Below, piece by piece: positions 1 to 5,606 of a stretch of 5,697 nt of DNA. The notes beneath the pieces were generated by a model that worked only from the letters and a program-made list of their open reading frames with translations, searched no databases and was not told the DNA's origin. The stretch comes from CBDUXT01 sp965371245 (GTDB taxonomy: Bacteria > Planctomycetota > Phycisphaerae > UBA1845). How positions within the stretch are numbered: position 1 is the first letter of the stretch; every line of letters starts with the position of its first letter. Location: positions 1-5,697 of the forward strand of contig CBDUXT010000170.1 in assembly GCA_965371245.1 (NCBI GenBank), read 5' to 3'. Both the position numbers and the translations under genes were made by a program.

Positions 1-34
1 TCTCACGCCGGAGATCTTATACTCCGGCGGGAGA
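1..34. terminator. Hairpin at left edge, candidate terminator
   Basis: Bases 1-13 (TCTCACGCCGGAG) pair with 22-34 (CTCCGGCGGGAGA) in 12 of 13 positions, with one A/G mismatch and an 8-base loop (ATCTTATA). On the minus strand it lies 25 bases past the stop of the CRTAC1-like remnant at 59, where a terminator of the ancestral gene would be expected. Any U-tract on that strand would fall outside the window. On the plus strand only a short T run (CTTTC) follows, so a plus-strand terminator is less likely. It could also be another dispersed palindrome. Confidence 0.4.
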
Positions 35-58
35 CAGCCTTTCATGGGATTACAGCGA

Positions 59-379
59 TCATACAGGATATTGTGCGTCGTGGGCGAGCGTGAGAATCTG
101 ATCGACGGGAACGCTGTGTCGAGTCTCTTCCGGCCCGTCCGGCCGGACGATGCGAAGCGTATCGACGATGGGCGTGCCACCTCGACCGACAAAGGGCTCG
201 GCCAGCCGCTTGGAAGCCCGGGTGGCGACATCCAGAAGGTGAGCATCGCCGGGATTCCAAGAGACGGGCGGCCGCTGTGGCTTGTGGCGGCGATGGTGTT
301 GGGCAATGTCAAACGTCCTGCCGTTGACGACCGCTGGATCGCGATGCTTGTCGTTGTCGAAGTCCACGAAGCCGGCCAC
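59..379 (-). pseudogene. Truncated CRTAC1 / ASPIC-UnbV family remnant
   Basis: The minus-strand reading frame of 106 codons looks like two separated pieces of a CRTAC1-type protein. Residues 4-14 contain DFDND followed by D14, the D-x-D-x-D-x(3)-D calcium pattern of an FG-GAP repeat, with the usual Gly replaced by Lys. VVNG follows at 17-20. Residues 41-52 (WNPGD...LDV) and 64-67 (VGRG) match the spacing of the next FG-GAP blade. Residues 75-98 (LRIVRPDGPEET, then VPVDQILTL) resemble the end of an ASPIC/UnbV domain. Family members are usually several hundred residues, so most of the N-terminus is missing. The roughly 100 residues normally between VGRG..VD and the ASPIC tail also appear deleted in frame. 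The GTG at 379 directly follows an in-frame TAG (380-382) and has no convincing ribosome binding site. Intact relatives are extracellular or periplasmic calcium-binding propeller proteins. The assignment is from motif memory, not a search. Confidence 0.55.
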
Positions 380-425
380 CTACGTATTGCGAACGGAGTC
401 CCATTCCTAATGTGTTGCGGTGGTT

Positions 426-444
426 GCAGTGAATGTGACAGCAG
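426..444 (+). repeat. Module A, copy 1
   Basis: The sequence GCAGTGAATGTGACAGCAG matches 2378-2396 at 17 of 19 positions in the same orientation. GGTT lies just upstream in both copies. A short palindrome, GGGGTACCCC (445-454), follows in this copy only. Confidence 0.75.
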
Positions 445-450
445 GGGGTA

Positions 451-477
451 CCCCATTCTTGCGCGGCAAGCGTGGGG
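451..477. repeat. Module B1 hairpin, copy 1
   Basis: CCCCA (451-455) pairs with TGGGG (473-477), and CTTGC (458-462) pairs with GCAAG (466-470). The two stems are separated by a 2x2 internal loop, and the end loop is GCG. The copy at 2415-2442 has the same plan: CCCA, a short internal loop, TTTGC, a small loop, GCAAA, TGGG. Confidence 0.65.
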
Positions 478-517
478 AATGGCTGGACCCAATGCCGGTT
501 CCTGAGCGCCGTCCGTC

Positions 518-548
518 CCCCACCCTTCGCCGGAAGCGAAGCATGGGG
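518..548. repeat. Module B2 hairpin, copy 1
   Basis: CCCCA (518-522) pairs with TGGGG (544-548), and CTTCGC (525-530) pairs with GCGAAG (536-541) around the loop CGGAA. The left flank CCCCCACCC (517-525) and right flank TGGGGCACC (544-552) are repeated exactly at 2491-2499 and 2516-2524. Confidence 0.7.
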
Positions 549-583
549 CACCCGTGCGATTGACTGTGTGGAACAAAAGGAAC

Positions 584-642
584 GTAGGGCGGGCTATTGC
601 CCGCCGTCTTGTAGTCCAACGGTGGGCAATAGCCCGCCCTAC
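584..642. repeat. Module C inverted repeat, copy 1
   Basis: The left arm (584-605) and right arm (621-642) are 22 bases each and are reverse complements at 21 positions. They are separated by a 15-base spacer containing CTTGTAG. The outer ends are GTAGGGCGGGC and GCCCGCCCTAC. Each arm is also internally palindromic (GGGC-TATT-GCCC on the left, GGGC-AATA-GCCC on the right), so it can fold either as one long hairpin or as two small ones, as in REP pairs. A diverged copy lies at 2615-2677. Confidence 0.85.
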
Positions 643-647
643 CCGTT

Positions 648-673
648 ATGGGCGTGAAGATCAGCCCATTTTT
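648..673 (+). terminator. Weak intrinsic-terminator-like hairpin
   Basis: ATGGGC (648-653) pairs with GCCCAT (664-669) around a 10-base loop, followed by a T run to 673. It lies just before the gene 1 promoter and could insulate it from upstream plus-strand transcription. The stem is only 6 bp, so this is tentative. Confidence 0.3.
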
Positions 674-676
674 GTG

Positions 677-705
677 TTGACACGCGTGTGGGCCGGCGGT
701 AGTAT
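677..705 (+). promoter_or_regulatory. Sigma-70 type promoter of gene 1
   Basis: A perfect -35 box, TTGACA (677-682), is followed by a 17-base spacer and TAGTAT (700-705), which matches 4 of 6 positions of the -10 consensus. Transcription would start near 711-713, giving a leader of about 70 bases before the GTG at 782. The promoter begins 34 bases after module C of the composite repeat, so the repeat sits directly upstream of it without interrupting it. The leader contains short complementary G/C runs but no riboswitch I can name. Confidence 0.7.
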
Positions 706-770
706 GCCGTTTAGGGCTTGATCACAGATCCTGCCCTGGGCCACAAGGGGTTTTCAGGCCGGTTTTCGTC

Positions 771-775
771 GGAGG
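771..775 (+). promoter_or_regulatory. Ribosome binding site of gene 1
   Basis: GGAGG lies 6 bases before the GTG at 782. It fixes a non-ATG start that is directly followed by a good signal peptide. Confidence 0.8.
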
Positions 776-781
776 CGAGTC

Positions 782-2176
782 GTGAAGACGAGAGGCACTC
801 TGATCGCTGCGTGCGTGTTGCTGGTTCTTGGAAGCGGTGCGCGGGGGCAGTTTACGCCCGGGCACGTGTTCGTGGCGGACATCGACGAAAAAAACTGCAC
901 GTTTCCGGCCTTCGCCGGGGGCGACCGCATCTGGGAGATCGATCCAGCGACCGGCAACGTGACTCTGTTCGTCGAGTTGACCGCCGAGCAATGCGGGCTG
1001 TTCAGCGGGCTCGCGTTCACGCCGGACGGGTCGCGATTGCGGGCGTCGTTGTCGCGTGGTCAGATCGTGGAGTTGGATTCGGAGGCGAACCTCAGCGTCG
1101 TCCTGGACGGCGCCGATGGGATCTCCCAGCCGAGCGCGCTCACCTACGACGCCGACGGGAACCTCTACGTCCTCGTCGTCGGCGGGGAGGGCGCGCTAAG
1201 CGCCGGGTTGGTCCTACGTTTCGCCCAAGGGGGTCCACCGGAAACCGTTTTCGCCAACCAGCAACAAGGGATCTTTTTTTCGCGTCTTGGTGACATGGCG
1301 TTTGCCGCCGACGGGGATCTCTATGTCGCCGACATCCTGGGAAACAGGGTGCTGCGCATCGCGCCGGCGGGAAGCGTATTCGTATTTGACGAGTTTGTCC
1401 GCGCGCATGCGGTGACGGCTGACAGGGGTGGTCACGTTTACGTCGGAACGGACCTAGGTGAAATCTTCCGGTACGACGCGGGCGATCCGGGCTCGAAGGA
1501 ACTACTCGTCGACCTAAGAGAGTCTACCCCTTTCATTTTTCCTACGATGACCATGTCGCCCGATGACAGCAGGATCTACGTTGAAACGGTTTTCAAAGAA
1601 CTCTTCGCGGTCGATCCGGTCGATGGGACGGTGACGACAGTCGCGACTCTTTCCGAGGCGTTTCTCACCATTGAGGGGATCGCGGTTGTCCCTCTTACTG
1701 ACAACGACGGGGACGGCGTGTTCAACACCGAGGACAACTGCCCAAGCCACGCCAATCCCGATCAGGCCGACTGCGACAACGACGGCACGGGAGACGTATG
1801 CGCAATCGCCGAATGCACGGGCGACCCGGCCTGCGCCGACTGCGACCTCAACACGAAGCCCGACGCCTGTGACCCGGATGGTGACGGGGACGGCACCATC
1901 AACGCCTGCGACGCCTGCCCGACGGACCCGGCCAAGGTGTCACCTGGCCCCTGCGGATGCGGAACCCCCGACACCGACACCGACCTCGACACCATCCCCG
2001 ACTGCAACGACCGCTGCCCCGGCGAAGACGACCTCCTCGACGAAAACGCCAACGGCCAACCCGACTGCCTGGAAGACATCCAGATCCCGACACTCTCCAC
2101 CTGGGGAGTGGTCATCATGGCGGTGCTACTGCTCGCCGTGGGTCGACGAGTCTTCGGCAGTGGCGTAGGCACGTAG
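782..2176 (+). CDS. Secreted beta-propeller protein with TSP3 repeats and IPTL-CTERM anchor
   Basis: The 464-residue product starts at a GTG. Residues 1-22 form a signal peptide (MKTR, hydrophobic core 7-17, likely cleavage after A-R-G22). Residues 30-305 show about six repeated blades with the pattern F/Y-x-x-DG-x-LYV...G-x-I/V-x-x-x-D, for example near 76-110, 119-158, 171-205, 208-245 and 255-290. The last strand (EGIAVVPL, 298-305) probably closes the ring. This resembles NHL/SMP-30/Vgb-type six-bladed propellers, but I see no catalytic site to assign. Residues 306-430 are Asp-rich and hold 14 cysteines, with TSP3-like DNDGDG and DPDGDGDG motifs that would bind calcium. IPTLSTWG (435-442), a hydrophobic segment (443-454) and RR (455-456) form an IPTL-CTERM tail, the signal recognised by exosortase-type sorting systems. 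Eight residues follow, and the stop falls inside a repeat arm. The protein probably ends up at the cell surface; its ligand is unknown. Confidence 0.9.
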   Translation: MKTRGTLIAACVLLVLGSGARGQFTPGHVFVADIDEKNCTFPAFAGGDRIWEIDPATGNVTLFVELTAEQCGLFSGLAFTPDGSRLRASLSRGQIVELDSEANLSVVLDGADGISQPSALTYDADGNLYVLVVGGEGALSAGLVLRFAQGGPPETVFANQQQGIFFSRLGDMAFAADGDLYVADILGNRVLRIAPAGSVFVFDEFVRAHAVTADRGGHVYVGTDLGEIFRYDAGDPGSKELLVDLRESTPFIFPTMTMSPDDSRIYVETVFKELFAVDPVDGTVTTVATLSEAFLTIEGIAVVPLTDNDGDGVFNTEDNCPSHANPDQADCDNDGTGDVCAIAECTGDPACADCDLNTKPDACDPDGDGDGTINACDACPTDPAKVSPGPCGCGTPDTDTDLDTIPDCNDRCPGEDDLLDENANGQPDCLEDIQIPTLSTWGVVIMAVLLLAVGRRVFGSGVGT

Positions 2177-2348
2177 GTCGGGTCATCGATCCGGCATTGT
2201 TTGACTGCGTGGAGAATCGGTATTGTATAGGCGCTGACCGGGCGGCGAGCTCCCCACCGTGCGTAGCTGTGGCTGCCACGGCAATGCAATGATGGGGACA
2301 GATCCGAATGTCACGCTCGGGAGGTGCCGGGTCGATGACCCGACCTAC
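2173..2348. repeat. Inverted-repeat element (module D) overlapping the gene 1 stop
   Basis: The 24-base arms at 2173-2196 and 2325-2348 are reverse complements at 23 positions. Outer ends are GTAGGTCGGGTC and GACCCGACCTAC, and the interior is 128 bases. Like module C, the arms are partly self-palindromic (GGGTC-GAT-GACCC on the right), and the outer ends also begin GTAG and end CTAC. The interior shows no coding frame I trust. The stop codon of gene 1 (2174-2176) is the TAG of the left arm. The interior has TTGACTGCGTGGAGAA (2201-2216), which resembles TTGACTGTGTGGAACA at 560-575 inside composite copy 1 (13 of 16). This is MITE-like or a REP pair. No clear target-site duplication is visible. 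Confidence 0.75.
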
Positions 2349-2377
2349 TGGACTTCTCGGGCCGTATCGCGGTTGCT

Positions 2378-2396
2378 GCAGTGAATGTAACGGCAG
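2378..2396 (+). repeat. Module A, copy 2
   Basis: GCAGTGAATGTAACGGCAG matches 426-444 at 17 of 19 positions. Both differences are G/A transitions. Confidence 0.75.
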
Positions 2397-2414
2397 CGGG
2401 TCCAGGGCCGGTGG

Positions 2415-2442
2415 CCCATCGTTTGCGAAAGCAAAGGGTGGG
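2415..2442. repeat. Module B1 hairpin with GAAA tetraloop, copy 2
   Basis: CCCATC (2415-2420) pairs with GGTGGG (2437-2442), including one T-G wobble. After a single G/G mismatch, TTTGC (2422-2426) pairs with GCAAA (2431-2435) around a GAAA loop. A C-G closed GNRA tetraloop is a stable RNA loop, which suggests the fold could form in a transcript. Confidence 0.65.
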
Positions 2443-2487
2443 GTCGCAATGATTGGGCAGACGTAAGGTCTTCGACATTCGACCATC

Positions 2488-2523
2488 GTGCCCCCACCCA
2501 TCGCTGCGTGATGGATGGGGCAC
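2488..2523. repeat. Module B2 hairpin, copy 2
   Basis: GTGCCCC (2488-2494) pairs with GGGGCAC (2517-2523), and CCATC (2498-2502) pairs with GATGG (2510-2514) around a 7-base loop. The flanks CCCCCACCC and TGGGGCACC are identical to copy 1 at 517-525 and 544-552, while the inner stem sequence has changed but still pairs. Confidence 0.7.
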
Positions 2524-2614
2524 CGGCGCCTCACGGCAACGCAGTCACCCAGCTACAGGCCGGAGGGCGCATGCCTGGAAGGGGCTGCCACCCTGCTGAT
2601 CGAGTTCACTTTCA

Positions 2615-2677
2615 GGCGGGCTATTGCCCGCTTCCTTGTAGCCGAGCTTGTAGCGGGGCGGCGGGCGATAGCCCACC
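2615..2677. repeat. Module C inverted repeat, copy 2, next to gene 2 stop
   Basis: The left arm (2615-2631) and right arm (2661-2677) pair at 15 of 17 positions. The core GCGGGCTATTGCCCGC is the same as in copy 1. The 29-base spacer carries CTTGTAG twice where copy 1 has it once. On the minus strand the element begins 11 bases past the gene 2 stop, so it is placed to act as a 3' end hairpin or bidirectional transcription barrier. There is no U-tract, so factor-independent termination is not assured. Confidence 0.75.
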
Positions 2678-2688
2678 CTCCGTTCCTT

Positions 2689-5424
2689 CTACGGCGCACA
2701 CGGATCAATCGCGCCGGGACCCGCGAAGGGGTATCGCGCGCCCGCGAAAGCGTCCAATGTCCGGGTGACCTCGAGAATGTTGATGAGCTGGTCGGGACGG
2801 TTCGGGTCTATATCCACCCTTGTCTTGGTCAGGGCTCCCGGTACATTGCGCAATTTGTCGATGATCGACACGGCGTCGAAGACCACATCGACCGTCCCGT
2901 TCGGCGGGCTGCAGGGCGTCATCATGCAGTTGCCGACCAGGTCGCCCCAGCGACTGGTCACGACTTGCAGCGGACCCGAGAGGTTGGCCTCGTCGTCCAG
3001 CGAACAGCCGCCGCCGACCTCCCGAACTTCGTAGGCGGCGCCGGGGATAATACCCTCGTGGTACACGCTGATCGTCCCCAGTGAACCCCAGTCTGTCACA
3101 AACGGATCACACTGCAACCTCGCAACGAGGAATGTCGCAAAGCCGGGTGCACCCGCTGGGTCCCGGTTGCCGTTGTGCTCGACAATCGTTTCGGGAGGCC
3201 CGACCCACATCGAACGACCGTTGGCCACGTTGTGCGGCGGCGGCAGATCGACGAAGGTCACCTTGAACGCCGTCTTGTGCCCCGGGTTGCCTGATGTGAA
3301 AGAGAGATAGCGGTTCTTGGCGATCACGATCGGCTCGGGCATCGGCGCGACCGCCGGGAAACACGTCATGCATTCGTTGGCGCAGGTCTTGCTTGGGTCG
3401 AACAGGGTCTCGAAGCCGTTGTCGATAGCCATGGCCGCACAGCCGGCGGCCGTGACCTGATCGGTCACGCCAACGGCCGGCTCGGCATCCAGGTTGCAGC
3501 ACTGACCGACCGCGACGGTGATCTTGGCGGGTACCATGCCGACGAGATCGATCATTTCGCCACGGGCGTCGAGCGCGTTGGAAAACGGAGCCGGCTTGAA
3601 ACCGAGCGTAAACGTGCCCTTGGCGTCGGCCGACGTGGTCATGTTCAACTGGGCGACGTTCAAACCACCGGCCGGGAAGGGGTCCGGTGGAGAGATCGCC
3701 GGGCCATTCAGATGCCCTCCCCAGCGGATCTCCGGTGGAGTGGTCTCAGTCGCAACAAGTACATCAAGCCCCCGGAAAATATAATCCGCCCGACTCTGGG
3801 TGAAATAGGCGAAGAGGCATTTCCCGGCGTTGCAGAACGAACCCAGGCCGCCATTGATGCCACCACGGCAAACCTCGTTCAGGGGCGGCCCGGCGTCGGG
3901 GCACTCCGACGTCGCCGCGCATAGCCCGCCACTGATCGAACAGGCGCCACCGAACGCGGTAATGCAGTCGGCATCGGTGGTACACGACATGTTCATTCTG
4001 TTCAGTACGCCGGTGATTCCGCTGGTGAAACCGGCTGTGTCGATATCCGACGTGCACCCACTCAGTTTGACGCCGCATCCGAAGGCATCGTTGAAGGGGT
4101 CAACAGCGCCGCAGTCGGCTACTTCATTGGCCCGGCTACAGGGCATGCCGTCGTTGGCACCGCCGACGCAGATTGGATTGGGGTCCGGGGCGAAATTACT
4201 GAGCTGAAGGTCCATCATGACGTTCTCACCACCGGCCACCATGATGATCTCATTGCCCTCGATCCGTGCGCCGTCAACCAATGCGCCGAGTGCACCGTTA
4301 CCCGTGGGTACGAGGCTCATCGTGACCTCCGCCTCCGCCAGGACGTTCAGCCAGAAGTTGGAACAAGCGTCGGTGGGTGACCGCGGGTCGCCACTGCACC
4401 TTGTTCCGCCGAAGAACCCGAGCGTCATGTCCTCGGCATCGCCATCGACGCACTGGTTCCGGCTGCCGTTCGGGTCGTCGCAGCAGACCAACCCGATCGA
4501 GTAGTCGCACGCGGCGCCGTCACAGTCATCGCCGCAGCAAATACCATTGCCGTTGGTCTCGCCGTCGGTGTCGAGCTGAAACTCGAAGAGCCCGGTACCA
4601 AGACCGGTCAGCGCATTGAGACGCTCGTGGTCGTCGGCGCCCACCTCGGGGGCGTTCCGGGAAAGCACCCACCCGAACCGGCAGGCGTCCGAGGTTACCA
4701 CCACCCACACTCTGCTGTGAGGCGTGACCACCGGCGGATCGAGCTCGCCGCGGAAGACGATCTTGGTGTTGACCGGCACGCCACTGAAGGTGACCTGCGT
4801 TCCAGGGATGGGCGCGGCGGAAAACCCGATGCCCGTCGAGTCGAACGCGTTCAGCGGGTCACCGTCCCAAAGTTCCATCTCAACAAACGCAAGGTCCTGC
4901 GTATCCGGGTCCGAGCTGCTGCGGAAGGCGAGGATCTCGTATGACGTGACCGCCGTCTTCCCGGCCTTGAAGCCGCCACCGAAGACCGCGCCGTCGGCCT
5001 GGAAGATTCCGGGAACGGTAACGGCCGGCGTGAAGCAGTCCTCGGCGATGCCACCCGGGCAGTCCGGATCGCCGCTTCCGCCCGACGTCGTTGCCCAGTT
5101 GAAAAAGAACGCCGTCTGGTTGTTGCGACCCGCGCTGAAGTTCTTGTAGACGAAAACCTCGGCCACGTGCGCCGCGACACGACCACGTCCCTTGGCTTCG
5201 TCGTTCAGCAGGATGATGGTCCGCGCGCCTGGGGGGACATCCTCCTCCACGATCCGCAGGTCTTTGAAATGCGAGATGTCGATCCCCTCAAGAAGCCCCC
5301 TGCTTGCCGGATCCTTGATCACACGGTCCCGTTCGCCGAGCCTGGGCTGGGCAAAGACGTCGGCACTGCCGAGCACGAAACTGATGACAAGTGCGCCCAC
5401 CCACAAACGCTTTTCTAATTTCAT
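2689..5424 (-). CDS. Large Cys-rich secreted protein with cohesin-like and dockerin-like regions
   Basis: I place the start at the ATG at 5424 (911 residues), not the in-frame ATG at 5556. Here a GGGAG lies 7 bases upstream and a clean signal peptide begins (MKLEKR, hydrophobic 7-20, likely cleavage after V-F-A25). Residues 27-295 are a beta-rich region I cannot name. Residues 296-354 hold nine cysteines. Residues 390-640 look like a cohesin-like beta-sandwich: the opening strand is VMMDLQLSNFAPD (402-414) and the closing half is AQLNMTTSADAKGTFTLGF (591-609) to AKITV. A Cys-rich insert (419-536, 13 cysteines, CVGGANDGMPC and CTTDADC motifs) splits it. Residues 642-688 have six more cysteines. 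NRYLSF (704-709), WVGPP (740-744), LQCDP (770-774) and SRWGDLVG (824-831) are motifs I associate with planctomycete surface proteins. Residues 841-897 are two degenerate dockerin-like repeats (PNGTVDV...IIDKLRN and PDQLINI...LDAFAG). The protein is exported; its function is unknown. It converges on gene 1. Confidence 0.88.
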   Translation of the reverse strand: MKLEKRLWVGALVISFVLGSADVFAQPRLGERDRVIKDPASRGLLEGIDISHFKDLRIVEEDVPPGARTIILLNDEAKGRGRVAAHVAEVFVYKNFSAGRNNQTAFFFNWATTSGGSGDPDCPGGIAEDCFTPAVTVPGIFQADGAVFGGGFKAGKTAVTSYEILAFRSSSDPDTQDLAFVEMELWDGDPLNAFDSTGIGFSAAPIPGTQVTFSGVPVNTKIVFRGELDPPVVTPHSRVWVVVTSDACRFGWVLSRNAPEVGADDHERLNALTGLGTGLFEFQLDTDGETNGNGICCGDDCDGAACDYSIGLVCCDDPNGSRNQCVDGDAEDMTLGFFGGTRCSGDPRSPTDACSNFWLNVLAEAEVTMSLVPTGNGALGALVDGARIEGNEIIMVAGGENVMMDLQLSNFAPDPNPICVGGANDGMPCSRANEVADCGAVDPFNDAFGCGVKLSGCTSDIDTAGFTSGITGVLNRMNMSCTTDADCITAFGGACSISGGLCAATSECPDAGPPLNEVCRGGINGGLGSFCNAGKCLFAYFTQSRADYIFRGLDVLVATETTPPEIRWGGHLNGPAISPPDPFPAGGLNVAQLNMTTSADAKGTFTLGFKPAPFSNALDARGEMIDLVGMVPAKITVAVGQCCNLDAEPAVGVTDQVTAAGCAAMAIDNGFETLFDPSKTCANECMTCFPAVAPMPEPIVIAKNRYLSFTSGNPGHKTAFKVTFVDLPPPHNVANGRSMWVGPPETIVEHNGNRDPAGAPGFATFLVARLQCDPFVTDWGSLGTISVYHEGIIPGAAYEVREVGGGCSLDDEANLSGPLQVVTSRWGDLVGNCMMTPCSPPNGTVDVVFDAVSIIDKLRNVPGALTKTRVDIDPNRPDQLINILEVTRTLDAFAGARYPFAGPGAIDPCAP

Positions 5425-5431
5425 CTTCCAG

Positions 5432-5436
5432 CTCCC
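5432..5436 (-). promoter_or_regulatory. Ribosome binding site deciding gene 2 start
   Basis: The minus strand reads GGGAG, 7 bases before the ATG at 5424. It supports that start over the upstream ATG at 5556, whose extra 44 residues are Gly/Arg/Ser-rich and would bury the signal peptide. I see no convincing -35/-10 pair for this gene between 5437 and 5566. Confidence 0.7.
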
Positions 5437-5566
5437 ACGGGGTACGTGCCCCGGCTTCCAAGATAACGACCCACGACGGCCGCCGCCGCCCGAACTTGAG
5501 TATTGCCAAGACACGACACGAACGCTCTCTCTCATAGCGAGACCTGTCTGACTCATTTCCCTATCC

Positions 5567-5588
5567 GCGAGGCCCGCTTCGGGCTCGC
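5567..5588 (-). terminator. Hairpin downstream of a putative minus-strand gene
   Basis: GCGA (5567-5570) pairs with TCGC (5585-5588) and GCCCG (5572-5576) with CGGGC (5580-5584), with one bulged G and a CTT loop. On the minus strand it starts 18 bases after the stop at 5607-5609, the right place to end transcription of that frame before gene 2. No U-tract follows in either direction, so it may only be an mRNA 3' stabiliser. Confidence 0.4.
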
Positions 5589-5606
5589 TAGAAACCGTGC
5601 CGTCGC

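Larger units (their letters stand above)
426..642. repeat. Composite multi-hairpin repeat, copy 1
   Basis: This non-coding stretch contains four modules in order: a 19-base sequence (A, 426-444), a hairpin (B1, 451-477), a hairpin ending in TGGGGCACC (B2, 518-548) and a long inverted repeat (C, 584-642). All four recur in the same order and orientation at 2378-2677, on the other side of gene 1. Spacings differ between copies (A-B1 7 versus 18 bases; B1-B2 40 versus 45; B2-C 35 versus 91), so pairing potential is better conserved than length. No open frame across it looks coding. It is best read as a dispersed non-autonomous element of the REP/BIME or MITE type. No transposase is in the window. 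Confidence 0.7.
2378..2677. repeat. Composite multi-hairpin repeat, copy 2
   Basis: This is the second copy of the A-B1-B2-C composite found at 426-642, in the same orientation. It fills the convergent intergenic space between gene 1 and gene 2 together with the 2173-2348 element. It is about 80 bases longer than copy 1, mainly from extra sequence between B2 and C (2524-2614) and a longer C spacer. I see no gene in 2177-2688. The long minus-strand frame over it (2115-2534) has no recognisable domain and runs through repeat arms. Confidence 0.7.

Noticed and set aside
44..505. 153-codon plus-strand frame with a GGGAG 10 bases upstream of its ATG
   Set aside because: It shares codon register with the CRTAC1-like minus frame, has no recognisable domain, runs through repeat modules A and B1, and its apparent ribosome binding site sits inside a hairpin.
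718..1293. 191-codon plus-strand frame overlapping gene 1
   Set aside because: It is Arg-rich, has no domain, and overlaps the signal peptide and propeller region of gene 1 in another frame.
1671..2168. 165-codon plus-strand frame rich in Thr, Pro and Ala
   Set aside because: It is an out-of-frame reading of the Asp-rich TSP3 region of gene 1; its low complexity follows from the repeated GAC/GGC codons.
2201..2226. Promoter inside the 2173-2348 element (TTGACT with a downstream TGTATA or TATAGG)
   Set aside because: The -10 match is poor at a 17-base spacing and a better one needs 19 bases. No gene follows on the plus strand.
2115..2534. 139-codon minus-strand frame in the convergent intergenic region
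   Set aside because: It covers the 2173-2348 element and modules A and B1, has no domain or ribosome binding site, and is explained by GC-rich repeats.
426..2677. CRISPR array
   Set aside because: The repeats are few, differ in length and lack regular spacing or unique spacers of constant size. There are no cas genes.
5425..5556. Upstream ATG of gene 2 giving a 955-residue protein
   Set aside because: The extra 44 residues are low-complexity Gly/Ser/Arg, and the signal peptide and a good ribosome binding site both point to the ATG at 5424.
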